33,663 bases of DNA. It comes from Clostridium minihomine (GTDB taxonomy: Bacteria > Bacillota > Clostridia > Oscillospirales > Acutalibacteraceae). The number at the start of each line of letters is the position of its first letter. Position 1 is the stretch's first letter. Positions 23,318 to 31,885 of the stretch are shown here, one piece after another. The stretch spans positions 1 to 33,663 of the forward strand of contig NZ_OEQH01000007.1 in the NCBI RefSeq assembly GCF_900240385.1, in the 5' to 3' direction. The position numbers and the translations under genes are program-made. Below the pieces are notes generated by a model. It searched no databases. It was not told the origin of the DNA and was given only the letters and a program-made list of their open reading frames with translations.

Positions 23318-25875
23318 GGTGTCCTCTCATAAGCGAATATATCAATTTCTTCTGGTTCTTTAATTTCCTCTATTAATTCTTCTGGTTGTTCTATTTTTAG
23401 GTTCTTTGCATCCACTGGTGTAGTAGAAAAGACATCAATCAAATCCTGGAACACAGCATCAAATTGCAATATGCCTACTCTGCCATTCAGATCCTGAAAT
23501 AAACATTGAGCATTTCCCAGTGAATTTAGCAACTGGATATTGCTTGGAGTTTTTTCCATTTTCAAGAAGTCTAGCATTCTTTCAGCTTCAGCGGTATTGT
23601 CAGTCTTAAAACAGAATTTATAAGTAATACTGTTGCGTATACCCTCATTCGGCAAATCTGTGACACTATGACCATTTAGGATAATTGAGGTATATAGAGA
23701 ACGGCTCATTCGAGCGCCGTAGGATATTAACTTTTCTCCTTCTACCGTTTTTCCAAGCATCCAAGATTCGTCATACAGAATAATCTTAAAATTATTTTTG
23801 TGACTGTGGATAAAGCTCCTACAAAACGCGGATATAACCATCATTAAAACGGTTGATATGTTTTCTTCTTGTGTGTAATCTTCTTTTTTAGTGTCTGGAG
23901 ATGGAAGCTTTAAATTTTGAATTTGTAAAATATTGATTCTATTACTTAGGCTAATTGCTTGTTCTGTGCCGTCCCCTATTAACAGCTGTGACATACCAGA
24001 TTGCCGTAATAGTTTAATCTGTCGGGCTAAAAGTTGAGCATCTTTTGCTAAATCATCTTCGGCCGGGAATGACCCTAAAATATCAGCTAACTTTTGCATG
24101 GAAGGTCGTTGTTCCTTCTGTATTTTGTTTAGGGCCTCTAATAAAGCTGTGTACTTTGCATCCCTGGGCCTGATTTTAAAAAGTTCAGATACGATATTCG
24201 TTGCCAGTTCGGCCGCTTCTTCTGGATTGTCCCGGAAAATATTCCACGGATCCAACGCGCCCCGGAATGCCTTATCTGGTTCCAGCGTTACCAAAGTAAC
24301 AAGTTCTTGGCAATTTGGTAGATCTGTTACCCAATGTGATCTTTCCCCTTTGGGATCAATAATAAGAGCATAGGCCCCGTACATAACATGCAAATAGGTA
24401 AGTAGATTCGCATTAAAGGACTTTCCTACACCTAAATTGCCGTAAAATGTGGTACTTGCTGATACGTTGGATAAGCACGCTTCGCGCAGATCCAGAAATA
24501 CTTGTTTGCGCTCGAGGCCCGTTGTTCCAATAAACGGCCCTATATGGCTGCCCAGCTCATGAGTAGCTCCGATCAACCCGGAAGCTAAAGCCGTTGGAGG
24601 AAGCTTCATAATAAAATCTTTTATAGTATTTCCTACTGTGGGAATACTCTGATAAAATAAAGCAAATTGATCTGTTAAGGGACGCTCCACTATAAAATTA
24701 AGATCTTCATATTCTTTTTTGACAGCCAATACTTTTTTTTCTAATCCGTCGGGTGTACTATCGGCCAAGCAAATGGTAATTGAAACATGGGATAGTGGTA
24801 ATTTAGCAGGTTTGAGTTCAGCTTCGAGATCGTTAATATCCCTCTTGCTTTCCCACAAATCATCCGGTATTTCTGCGCCGGCGCTTTCAATATTCTCTAT
24901 TTGACTATTTGCTTGACGCCGTTTGAATTCTATTGTTTTTAGTGCTTCGCGGTGTTCTTGATTTTTAACATGTATATAAACTTCTGCTTGCTGATTTAAC
25001 TGTTGCAGCAAGTAAATCCACTCGGAATCTGGAAATTCTAAGTTATCCGGAATATTTGTAATAACGAGAAAAGACTGATAGCTTATTTCATGCTCATGTG
25101 CAATCTGTAATACTCGTCCAGACGGGCGAATAACACCACTAAAAAGGTTTACTAACTCTCTTTTTCGTGGCCGTATATATTCCGTGCCGGCTAAAGTTAC
25201 GCTACTAGCATACGGCCGCCATGATTCATTTTTGCTTTTATGAAACAACTGTACATTTCTATGAAGCCCTCTATACATCATGCGCCGTAAAACCCATTGT
25301 GTGGTATCTATATCAGTAACTATTAGAGCCATGCGCTTATCCTGTTCTGCATATACCTGTTGGGACATTTTTTTGTATTCCAAAACTTTAGATGCGCGAA
25401 TATCCTTCGCATCAATATGCATAAATGCGTTAAAATCTTTTATAAGCGCTTTAACCAGAAAGTCTAAGGCTTCTCTTGCTTGAGTGGCGATTTCCGTTTC
25501 TCCATCTTTTTGCAGCTTTATTGCTACAAAAGTCTTATAATCATTGCTTTTTCCGTTTGAATCAATCCTTTGTTGTAGATAAGCTTTAGTAAGGTTTGCT
25601 TGATTTACTGCGTGTGTATACAATAGATCGTCTGGTCTTAATCCCTTGATAAGGTTGCTAAAGTGGCTGTCTAAATCCTGCATAACAGGCACGATCATAA
25701 ACTTAGCTTCTATTACATTAGCTATAAAGAGCGTTAATTTGTTCAAAATCCCCACTTTGCTGTCGTCACCCAACATGTCATAGTCAAACCCTTTGATTTC
25801 AAATAATGCCCAACAACTCCGGTCATGCCCAAAAATTAAATTGTCTGTAAAATAGTCAATAGGGCATTCATACAT
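23314..25875 (-). CDS. virB4: VirB4-like conjugation ATPase
   Basis: An 853-residue protein from MYECPIDYFTDNLIFGHDRS, preceded by GAGAGGAG; an in-frame TTG 18 bases upstream overlaps that site. The N-terminal half is the VirB4 scaffold. The C-terminal ATPase has Walker A YGNLGVGKSFN near residue 480 and Walker B KIILYDESWML near 695, followed by RMSRSLYTSIILNGHSVTDL and NSITYKFCFKTDN. VirB4/TcpF ATPases energise the type IV secretion channel at the membrane. Length is normal for the family. It is coupled to the upstream TcpE gene and the downstream peptidase gene. Confidence 0.95.
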   Translation of the reverse strand: MYECPIDYFTDNLIFGHDRSCWALFEIKGFDYDMLGDDSKVGILNKLTLFIANVIEAKFMIVPVMQDLDSHFSNLIKGLRPDDLLYTHAVNQANLTKAYLQQRIDSNGKSNDYKTFVAIKLQKDGETEIATQAREALDFLVKALIKDFNAFMHIDAKDIRASKVLEYKKMSQQVYAEQDKRMALIVTDIDTTQWVLRRMMYRGLHRNVQLFHKSKNESWRPYASSVTLAGTEYIRPRKRELVNLFSGVIRPSGRVLQIAHEHEISYQSFLVITNIPDNLEFPDSEWIYLLQQLNQQAEVYIHVKNQEHREALKTIEFKRRQANSQIENIESAGAEIPDDLWESKRDINDLEAELKPAKLPLSHVSITICLADSTPDGLEKKVLAVKKEYEDLNFIVERPLTDQFALFYQSIPTVGNTIKDFIMKLPPTALASGLIGATHELGSHIGPFIGTTGLERKQVFLDLREACLSNVSASTTFYGNLGVGKSFNANLLTYLHVMYGAYALIIDPKGERSHWVTDLPNCQELVTLVTLEPDKAFRGALDPWNIFRDNPEEAAELATNIVSELFKIRPRDAKYTALLEALNKIQKEQRPSMQKLADILGSFPAEDDLAKDAQLLARQIKLLRQSGMSQLLIGDGTEQAISLSNRINILQIQNLKLPSPDTKKEDYTQEENISTVLMMVISAFCRSFIHSHKNNFKIILYDESWMLGKTVEGEKLISYGARMSRSLYTSIILNGHSVTDLPNEGIRNSITYKFCFKTDNTAEAERMLDFLKMEKTPSNIQLLNSLGNAQCLFQDLNGRVGILQFDAVFQDLIDVFSTTPVDAKNLKIEQPEELIEEIKEPEEIDIFAYERTP

Positions 25876-25879
25876 AATT

Positions 25880-26275
25880 TCACTCCTCTCCAATTCCCCG
25901 GCTGCACATCCAGGAAATACGCAGCTTTTTGTTTGTCTGGGAATTCGCTTCGAAACGCTCTATATATTTGTGTTTTGTGAAAATATATTTAATCCAATCC
26001 CAAAAATATTTTTGCGGCATTTTTCCGTCGAGTTTTTTCTTCAGTAGAAATTTTGTCATTGCATAAGGAAAAACAAGATACCTTAACGGTACCGGAATAT
26101 GTTCAAAAAAAGGAATAATGTTACTAAAGATCCAAACGCTAAAAGCTACTGCTAAAAAGTATCCTATTTCCCTAGGGTTGATTGGTACAGGCAAAACAAT
26201 ATTTTGTATTGCGTAGATCTTATTTTCAATTTTCCATGCACCCTTATATGATCTGATAATGATTTTTTTATCCAT
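25880..26275 (-). CDS. tcpE: TcpE-family conjugation membrane protein
   Basis: A 131-residue protein of the TcpE/PrgI-like type. A basic N-terminus (IIIRSYKGAWKIENKIYAIQ) is followed by PVPINPREIGYFLAVAFSVW, a second hydrophobic segment (YLVFPYAMTKFLL) and DGKMPQKYFWDWIKYIFTKH at the C-terminus. Such proteins are small inner-membrane parts of the channel, always next to VirB4. The gene ends five bases before the VirB4 ATG. Confidence 0.85.
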   Translation of the reverse strand: MDKKIIIRSYKGAWKIENKIYAIQNIVLPVPINPREIGYFLAVAFSVWIFSNIIPFFEHIPVPLRYLVFPYAMTKFLLKKKLDGKMPQKYFWDWIKYIFTKHKYIERFEANSQTNKKLRISWMCSRGIGEE

Positions 26276-26304
26276 AGTAAAATTAAACTCCTGTTTTTAT
26301 GGTG

Positions 26305-26339
26305 GAGGCTTGCAGCTGTCATGGCCGGCTGCAAGCCTC
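26305..26339. other. Intergenic hairpin inside the transfer operon
   Basis: GAGGCTTGCAG and CTGCAAGCCTC form a perfect 11-bp stem around CTGTCATGGCCGG, between the small membrane protein gene and the TcpE gene. T-runs are absent on the transcribed strand, so it may stabilise the upstream mRNA rather than terminate. The loop part GCCGGCCAT on the minus strand resembles the GC-rich repeat unit. Confidence 0.5.
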
Positions 26340-26346
26340 TTTGTTA

Positions 26347-26679
26347 TTATCCAAGACCGAACGCATCTTTAAGGGTAGTTCCGATTCCAGTAATTATTGT
26401 TGGATTTTTGGCGATAACACATATTAGTGCGGCCCCAAACAAAATACCTACCGCAGCGGTAGCATTTCGTTTAACCGCGTTCATACCCGCGCCGAAAATT
26501 CCCACGACTAAGACTACCCAAAAAACACCGTCCAGTATCCATTCCGCGCCAGCTTTTGCATATTGATTTTCTGCGGCAAAAGCTACTACTGGATGCAACA
26601 TAATCATTGCCATAGCTATACAAACACTTTTCCATGTTCTTTGATGTACTTTCTTCAGCATTTTTTTAACTCTCTCCAT
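26347..26679 (-). CDS. Small conjugation membrane protein (TcpD/pilin-like)
   Basis: A 110-residue protein with a signal-like N-terminus ending in VVAFAAENQ, then two hydrophobic segments, GVFWVVLVVGIFGAGMNAV and AAVGILFGAALICVIA, separated by a basic turn (KRNAT). This is the plan of VirB2/TrbC-like pilins and of the small proteins between TcpC and TcpE in Gram-positive transfer loci. GGAGGG lies upstream. A hairpin after it may allow higher expression than the genes downstream. Confidence 0.75.
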   Translation of the reverse strand: MERVKKMLKKVHQRTWKSVCIAMAMIMLHPVVAFAAENQYAKAGAEWILDGVFWVVLVVGIFGAGMNAVKRNATAAVGILFGAALICVIAKNPTIITGIGTTLKDAFGLG

Positions 26680-26685
26680 TCCTTT

Positions 26686-27756
26686 TTACCCTCCTAAATT
26701 TGTTACGCGAGTATCCATTGAATCTATGTAATACTGATTGTCTTTCAGTGTTACATGCAGGTTATATGCTTGCTCCATTGTCACGCCGTTAATATCGGTG
26801 ACAACTAAATTTGCTAATACCAAAAATTCGTTTTTAGAATTTTCTTCTGCGGTAAAAGCTCGAATAGATTTAATAGAACCAAATTTGACACGGCCAGATA
26901 GTCCTATAAAATTATCCGGGTCTGCCGATGGTGTAAGAAAATAGTTTACAACACTTTGCTCTTGTTCGTAATATGCCCTGTAGAAGTTTGTCAAAGCTGT
27001 TTTTATCGCATCAGTGGTACGGGAATCACATTCGTTGCCTTGGTAATTTTGAATTTTATAATCTTCTAATTTTTTGTTGTCGGCCACAAAGGACGGATAG
27101 CTTTCGATAATATATTGCTCTTTGGATTCCGACATACACACCGGTATTTTTAAAGTTACTGACTTTTGATTATTTTTTTCCACGACTACATTATCTGCGC
27201 TGGTTTCTTTGTATTTATAATTAATAATCAGCTGTACCCATACATCCGACTGTATAGAGCTGTAGGCCCTTTGCTGGTACGCATTGGCATATATTACAGA
27301 AGCGCTTGTTCCGGAAGGAAAGCTAAATGCTGCATTTGCAAGGGTAGAGGAAACATAGGGAGCAATGCGAAGTTTATATTCATCCTCTTGACCTCCGTCA
27401 TATGTCATATACTGTACAGCGAAATTTTCGGCGAAAGCTTTCATTTCACTATCTAGTGCCTGCAATGTACTTAATTCATTTTTGAAATTTGTAATTGTTT
27501 TGTTAACGATAGTCGTCGGATCTGGCCGAAAACTCACAATCACACCCCGGATAAAAATAAAACTAATCATAACCCATATCGCAACTCTGGCCGCCTTCAA
27601 CAGCGTGTTTTTGCGTATAATATATACTTCTTCTTTATCTTGTTTTAGCTCTGCGAGCCTGGCTTTTTCAGCCTCCTTTTCCGCTTTTTTTTGTGCTTGT
27701 TTTTCGTCCTTTTCTTTTTCCCTTTTTTGGCGCTGTTCTGCTCGTTGCACTTTCAT
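26686..27756 (-). CDS. tcpC: TcpC/VirB8-like conjugation protein
   Basis: A 356-residue protein. A highly charged N-terminal segment (KEKDEKQAQKKAEKEAEKAR) is followed by one membrane helix (VAIWVMISFIFIRGVIVSF) and an extracellular part with two NTF2/VirB8-like domains (SVTLKIPVCMSESKEQYIIE, then FLVLANLVVTDINGVTMEQA and YNLHVTLKDNQYYIDSMD). TcpC proteins scaffold the channel outside the membrane. It starts 13 bases after the TcpA stop with GGGGGCTGAAGG as ribosome binding site. Confidence 0.88.
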   Translation of the reverse strand: MKVQRAEQRQKREKEKDEKQAQKKAEKEAEKARLAELKQDKEEVYIIRKNTLLKAARVAIWVMISFIFIRGVIVSFRPDPTTIVNKTITNFKNELSTLQALDSEMKAFAENFAVQYMTYDGGQEDEYKLRIAPYVSSTLANAAFSFPSGTSASVIYANAYQQRAYSSIQSDVWVQLIINYKYKETSADNVVVEKNNQKSVTLKIPVCMSESKEQYIIESYPSFVADNKKLEDYKIQNYQGNECDSRTTDAIKTALTNFYRAYYEQEQSVVNYFLTPSADPDNFIGLSGRVKFGSIKSIRAFTAEENSKNEFLVLANLVVTDINGVTMEQAYNLHVTLKDNQYYIDSMDTRVTNLGG

Positions 27757-27769
27757 CCTTCAGCCCCCT

Positions 27770-29194
27770 TCAATCATCAAAGTTAAAATTCAAGTCCATA
27801 TCAGCTGATGAATTTTTGGGTTTCTTAGTTGGCTTATATGTACTGGCTTCTGTCAGCATATCGCCAGGTTCTAAATCAACATCATGTAGATCCGTATCAT
27901 CATTGAACCAATAGGACTGGAATTCTACAGTTTCGTTCCCCACTTTGTAAAGGAAACGTCCTTTAATATCTGGAAGATCACAAGCTGCCGTATTGGCCAA
28001 GACAATCTCAGAAGCTGCCTTATCGGCAAAGCGCCCGGAAATACGCACCGGTATATTATTTTTAATTTGCCCTGTCAGCACATTAGCATCTGGCCGCTGC
28101 ACCCCCAAAAATAGGTTGATTCCGGTGGCTCTGGCCAATCGGGCCAGCGTTGATATTTCGCCTTCTAACTGCTCATAAATTGGCTTGTCCTCTTTGGATA
28201 CCCCTTTTTTGTCCAACATTTCTGCTATTTCGTCAATAAAAACTCCAATGCGTGATAAATTTTCACCTGTTTTTTGGTTGTATGCTTTTAGGTTTTTGAC
28301 TTCAAGTTCACGGAACAACTGAAGGCGGGCTTCATTTTCTTTGGTTAAATTTTGCAGCACTGTTAATGCTCTTTTTCGGTCTGTCACAACTTCGCCGAAG
28401 CGTTCATATGCCTTACCAAATTCTACACCGCCCTTGAAATCAATCATATAAATCCGACTGCCTTTGTTTATCATCTGCCATAATATACAGCGCAGTATAA
28501 CAGACTTTCCTGACCCTGTTTCTCCTGCTGCCAAAACGTGCGGAGTACGGTTAAGATCAAAAGACACTTGTGCCAAATCACTCTCACCAATTACAATTAC
28601 CCCGTCTTGTTGCTGTATGAAACTATCGTCCCATTTAATCAATTCGGGAATTTTATAATCGCTGGGTACAGTTATCAGCTTAACAATTTTTTTGTTATTA
28701 CCCTCTGCAATCTGACGAATGCTGCAATCCATCCCTGTTTCTATACGTTCCTGATTTTTTTTCCACTCCGTTAAAGGAATATTGGATTTAAATGTATAAA
28801 TGACTTTTTTACCGTCTTTATGTTCATTGAGTAGATACGGATATTTTCTATCCTTGCCCATAAATCCAATATCTTTAAATATAATTTCATACTTTCCAGC
28901 CTTTTTGCTCGAAAAGGAGCCCAAGACAATAAGATAGAGTAAAGGAAATAGAAGGAGAGTCCAATATAGCAAATACCTTATAATCACTGGAACATCTATA
29001 CCAAAAAGAACCTGCACTTTCAAAATCTGCTGTTGTTGCATATAGGCTGCCGTGCTGATAGCAATACTAACCAACAAGCCTATAATTGCCTGGGGAGCCT
29101 TCAGCCGCTTTATGCCTTTTCCAGCATAGAAAAATGCTTTTCCCAGGGCGCGTAGCACTGCACCTAAAATATCTCCAACAGGATCGTTACTCAT
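27770..29194 (-). CDS. tcpA: TcpA-like FtsK/SpoIIIE coupling ATPase
   Basis: A 474-residue protein with two N-terminal membrane helices (IIGLLVSIAISTAAYM and LYWTLLLFPLLYLIVLG). An FtsK-type motor follows, with Walker A AAGETGSGKSVILRC near residue 223, Walker B IGVFIDEIAEML near 316, and GINLFLGVQRPDANVLTGQI. Such proteins bring the relaxase-DNA complex to the channel and pump DNA. Its start overlaps the HD-hydrolase stop by eight bases, so the hydrolase gene is firmly part of the transfer operon. Confidence 0.95.
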   Translation of the reverse strand: MSNDPVGDILGAVLRALGKAFFYAGKGIKRLKAPQAIIGLLVSIAISTAAYMQQQQILKVQVLFGIDVPVIIRYLLYWTLLLFPLLYLIVLGSFSSKKAGKYEIIFKDIGFMGKDRKYPYLLNEHKDGKKVIYTFKSNIPLTEWKKNQERIETGMDCSIRQIAEGNNKKIVKLITVPSDYKIPELIKWDDSFIQQQDGVIVIGESDLAQVSFDLNRTPHVLAAGETGSGKSVILRCILWQMINKGSRIYMIDFKGGVEFGKAYERFGEVVTDRKRALTVLQNLTKENEARLQLFRELEVKNLKAYNQKTGENLSRIGVFIDEIAEMLDKKGVSKEDKPIYEQLEGEISTLARLARATGINLFLGVQRPDANVLTGQIKNNIPVRISGRFADKAASEIVLANTAACDLPDIKGRFLYKVGNETVEFQSYWFNDDTDLHDVDLEPGDMLTEASTYKPTKKPKNSSADMDLNFNFDD

Positions 29195-29843
29195 TTTCTG
29201 CCTCCAAAAATTCTATTTCTGCTTGATACCGTTTTACTCTTTGTCTATCCTTCTCTGTGGGTGCAACTATACGGCTAAGATCCGCATTATGCTTCAGATC
29301 CGCAAGCTTTACATTTCGGGCAATGGGGTTTTCTTTTACACGGGCAAGGTACGCCAGGCGGGCTTTGGGTTGCAAATGGCTATGCGACTGCGTCAGGAGC
29401 TGCACCGCATCAATTAAATTTTCATCAATGCCGGCTTGCTGCAAATCGTCTGCGGTATATGTGCTATCCTCTAGTACATCATGCAGCATTGCAACTATCT
29501 TGTTTTCCAAATCATCCAGCATAGCGGCTACTGCTATCGGGTGATTGATATAAGGGTTCCCCCCTTTGTCAGTCTGGCCGTCGTGGGCTTTTGTCGCAAT
29601 CTCTAGCGCCTTTTGATATACTTGCAGATAGTGCTGCTTTTGGGTTTGTATCAACGCTTCTGCCTGTTCTGCACTAATTTCTTCATAGCAATCGTAGCTG
29701 CTGCTGTCCGGCCATAAATACCGCAAAAACAAGCCGGTTTCTTTCCATTGATCAGGGCCAAACACAAATATATAATGATGATCTTGGTCTAATTTCAGGA
29801 CTGTGCCGTTGTACTCTTTATCTGTCAATTTAACGTAATCCAT
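29187..29843 (-). CDS. SpoT/MESH1-like HD hydrolase in the transfer operon
   Basis: A 218-residue protein. Residues 75-218 form an HD domain of the (p)ppGpp-hydrolase type: KAHDGQTDKGGNPYINHP (His87, His101), AMLHDVLEDS (His121, Asp122, Glu125, Asp126) and VKLADLKHN (Asp182, Asn186). These match the metal-binding and catalytic residues of SpoT/Rel hydrolases. The first 70 residues are an extra domain I do not recognise. It starts directly at the stop of the recombinase gene, whose C-terminus looks like the matching synthetase domain, and overlaps tcpA. Likely role: removing a nucleotide product made by that domain, as an antidote or an alarmone regulator. Confidence 0.85.
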   Translation of the reverse strand: MDYVKLTDKEYNGTVLKLDQDHHYIFVFGPDQWKETGLFLRYLWPDSSSYDCYEEISAEQAEALIQTQKQHYLQVYQKALEIATKAHDGQTDKGGNPYINHPIAVAAMLDDLENKIVAMLHDVLEDSTYTADDLQQAGIDENLIDAVQLLTQSHSHLQPKARLAYLARVKENPIARNVKLADLKHNADLSRIVAPTEKDRQRVKRYQAEIEFLEAENE

Positions 29844-31244
29844 TTATTTCACCTCATCTATATTATCTGGCCTTTGTAATTTTGCGGATAATTCAAACAT
29901 GGTTTTAAGCAGCTTTAAAGCTTTTTGGCTCTTCGGATGCAGCTGCCTGTACTGCTCATACAATCTGTGCATTTCTCCATCTTTTAGTTCAAAGCTTTCT
30001 TGTGTGTGGTACTGCACCTCAAATGTTTGCCCCGAAGGGCTGCGGATCACTGCATTGATGCCCTTATAAGGGTTAATTTTATCATCCCATGAATTTTTAA
30101 TTTTTACGATTTTATAGTTTTTTTCTTGCAAAAGGGAAAGACTTTTTTTTGTCGCGGCCGCTAAACTATCTGAAGAATAAATACCGGTATACCTAATTAG
30201 ATCATTCATATCCTCAATTGCGGTAAGCTCTTCTCGGCCGTGCGCTTTTTCATATACACTATCAGGACTCTTGAGCCTATAATCCAGACCCTCCAAATGG
30301 CCTCCTGTTTCTTCGGTTAGGCTTTGCAGCATATTTGTAATTTCCGGTTCGTTTTTTAATGCCAGATTATATATTTCTCTTTCTTTGGGGCTAAATTTGC
30401 GGAAGACATCTTTCTTTTTTGGTTGTTTCTGTTCCAAAGAAAGTGGAATTTTAAACTTTAATTTTCTATTAAACAAATATCGTTTTGTTGTGCTAAATCG
30501 TTCATGTCGCAAGAATTCTTTTGTACTCTCGTTTGCTTGTGCGGCGGTGCTTCCAGCAGCCTTCAAATTCTGTCTGTGTGTAATGGCAGCTATACGCCGC
30601 AAATCATGACATTCGATTCCTAGCTGTCCAGCTTTTTTTTTCATAGTTCCAGCTGTATAAAAAAGTAAACCTTCTTCTGTGTCCCTTATGTATTCAGTCA
30701 AACTTCTGGCTAAATACGGATCGGCGTCACAAATAACTTGACCGTATTTATCACCTTTTCCGTGTTGTACATTTACGGTAATCGTGTCTCCGTCTATTTT
30801 TATATCATCTTTTTTTAAAGAGGATAATTCGGATACTCTTAAACCAGATAGCCGCATCAACCGTAAACCATATTTAAGTTTTGGATTGCGTAAGGCATTT
30901 ATTTTCCTTTGCACGGTATCTAAATATATTGTTTTAGGCTCTTTTTTTGTCCAATTTCGCTTTTTCAGGCTGGTAGCCTTAAAAAAGGTATCATCTGGCA
31001 GCTTTAATTGCTTGTCATACTCTGCCAAATGCTTCAGGCCATTTTTAGCGGCAGAAAAATCATTCTTTGTTTTTATGTTGGAAAGTGCAGCTTCCAAAAA
31101 TTCCGGTGTTATTTCTTCCAAACTGTTGAACTGCTCTGCTTTTAATAGTTTAAGCACAGCAAAATAATATCTATCTGCTGTATTCCGGTTTTTTATTGTT
31201 TCATTTAGATACTCCCTATATTTTAACAATATATCAAACTTCAT
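29844..31244 (-). CDS. Tyrosine recombinase (TcpM-like relaxase candidate) fused to a RelA/SpoT-type domain
   Basis: A 466-residue protein. Residues 1-265 are a tyrosine recombinase: SAM-like N-domain, then Arg136 (LSGLRVSEL), Lys163 (HGKGDK), His213 and Arg216 (HDLRR), His247 (RHERF) and nucleophile Tyr256 (TTKRYLF). Residues about 300-435 resemble a RelA/SpoT nucleotidyltransferase: YRLKSPDSVYEK (Arg323, Lys325), IEDMNDLIRYTGI (Asp345/Asp348, Arg351), NPYKGINAVI (Tyr393), FEVQYHTQESF (Glu409) and MHRLYEQYR. The ATG is preceded by GGGGGAG. In pCW3 a tyrosine-recombinase-like relaxase (TcpM) is encoded next to tcpA and oriT; position here is the same and no classical MOB relaxase is in the window. 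It could also act as an integrase or resolvase. Confidence 0.85.
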   Translation of the reverse strand: MKFDILLKYREYLNETIKNRNTADRYYFAVLKLLKAEQFNSLEEITPEFLEAALSNIKTKNDFSAAKNGLKHLAEYDKQLKLPDDTFFKATSLKKRNWTKKEPKTIYLDTVQRKINALRNPKLKYGLRLMRLSGLRVSELSSLKKDDIKIDGDTITVNVQHGKGDKYGQVICDADPYLARSLTEYIRDTEEGLLFYTAGTMKKKAGQLGIECHDLRRIAAITHRQNLKAAGSTAAQANESTKEFLRHERFSTTKRYLFNRKLKFKIPLSLEQKQPKKKDVFRKFSPKEREIYNLALKNEPEITNMLQSLTEETGGHLEGLDYRLKSPDSVYEKAHGREELTAIEDMNDLIRYTGIYSSDSLAAATKKSLSLLQEKNYKIVKIKNSWDDKINPYKGINAVIRSPSGQTFEVQYHTQESFELKDGEMHRLYEQYRQLHPKSQKALKLLKTMFELSAKLQRPDNIDEVK

Positions 31245-31736
31245 AGTCTCCCCCTACCTTCGCCCCCTGTAAGCATAGTCATGCTTACTTTCTGGTAGTA
31301 CCTCCCAACCGGGAGGTACTACCAGCCCCCTATAGGTATGGCCAACCATACCTATAGGGGGTAGATTGATAAATCACATATTATAAACTCGCTATACACT
31401 CATTCTTCATAGTCTCCCCCTACCTTCGCCCCCTGTAAGCATAGTCATGCTTACTTTCTGGTAGTACCTCCCAACCGGGAGGTACTACCAGCCCCCTATA
31501 GGTATGGCCAACCATACCTATAGGGGGTAGATTGATAAATCACATATTATAAACTCGCTATACACTCATTCTTCATAGTCTCCCCCTACCTTCGCCCCCT
31601 GTAAGCATAGTCATGCTTACTTTCTGGTAGTACCTCCCAACCGGGAGGTACTACCAGCCCCCTATAGGTATGGCCAACCATACCTATAGGGGGTAGATTG
31701 ATAAATCACATATTATAAACTCGCTATACACTCATT
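31239..31736. repeat. Three tandem 166-bp units with three perfect hairpins each (candidate oriT)
   Basis: Identical 166-bp units at 31239-31404, 31405-31570 and 31571-31736. In each, three perfect inverted repeats lie side by side. In the first unit they are GTAAGCAT/ATGCTTAC (31269-31288, loop AGTC), CTGGTAGTACCTCCC and its complement (31292-31325, loop AACC), and CCCCCTATAGGTATGG and its complement (31326-31361, loop CCAA). Others follow at +166 and +332. The unit begins inside the recombinase gene, so each copy also carries its ribosome binding site and ATGAAG. Placed between two small DNA-binding protein genes and a relaxase-like gene, this is a strong oriT candidate; a recombination site or leader-RNA role is possible. 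Confidence 0.9.
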
Positions 31737-31741
31737 AACAA
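31712..31741 (-). promoter_or_regulatory. Likely promoter of the transfer operon
   Basis: On the minus strand TTGTTA (31736-31741) and TATAAT (31712-31717) are 18 bp apart, at the upstream end of the triplicated region. Each of the other two units repeats the TATAAT (31380-31385 and 31546-31551), but the junction changes the -35 to TGAAGA. The transcript would contain up to nine hairpins before the recombinase start codon. Confidence 0.6.
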
Positions 31742-31885
31742 TATGCACTTTATCAATCCAGCTATATAACTACGTTATATAGCCTATTATGCTTATGTAC
31801 ACGTTTTAATCATATATCCATATTTTATGCGGTTTGGAGAGCGTACATTTTGAATATAGTGTAATAGATAAATATGTACGTCTAT
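31737..31885. promoter_or_regulatory. Unique part of the candidate oriT region
   Basis: This stretch has no gene. It contains a perfect 10-bp inverted repeat GCTATATAAC/GTTATATAGC with loop TAC (31761-31783). It also has an inverted pair CGTACAT (31842-31848) and ATGTACG (31874-31880), with a further ATGTAC near 31795. These could be binding sites for the DNA-binding proteins encoded just upstream. Confidence 0.5.

Noticed and set aside
31239-31736. Integron attC cassette array
   Set aside because: The units are identical, carry no cassette genes between them, and the adjacent recombinase lacks a recognisable integron-specific insertion. It is kept only as a loose mechanistic analogy.
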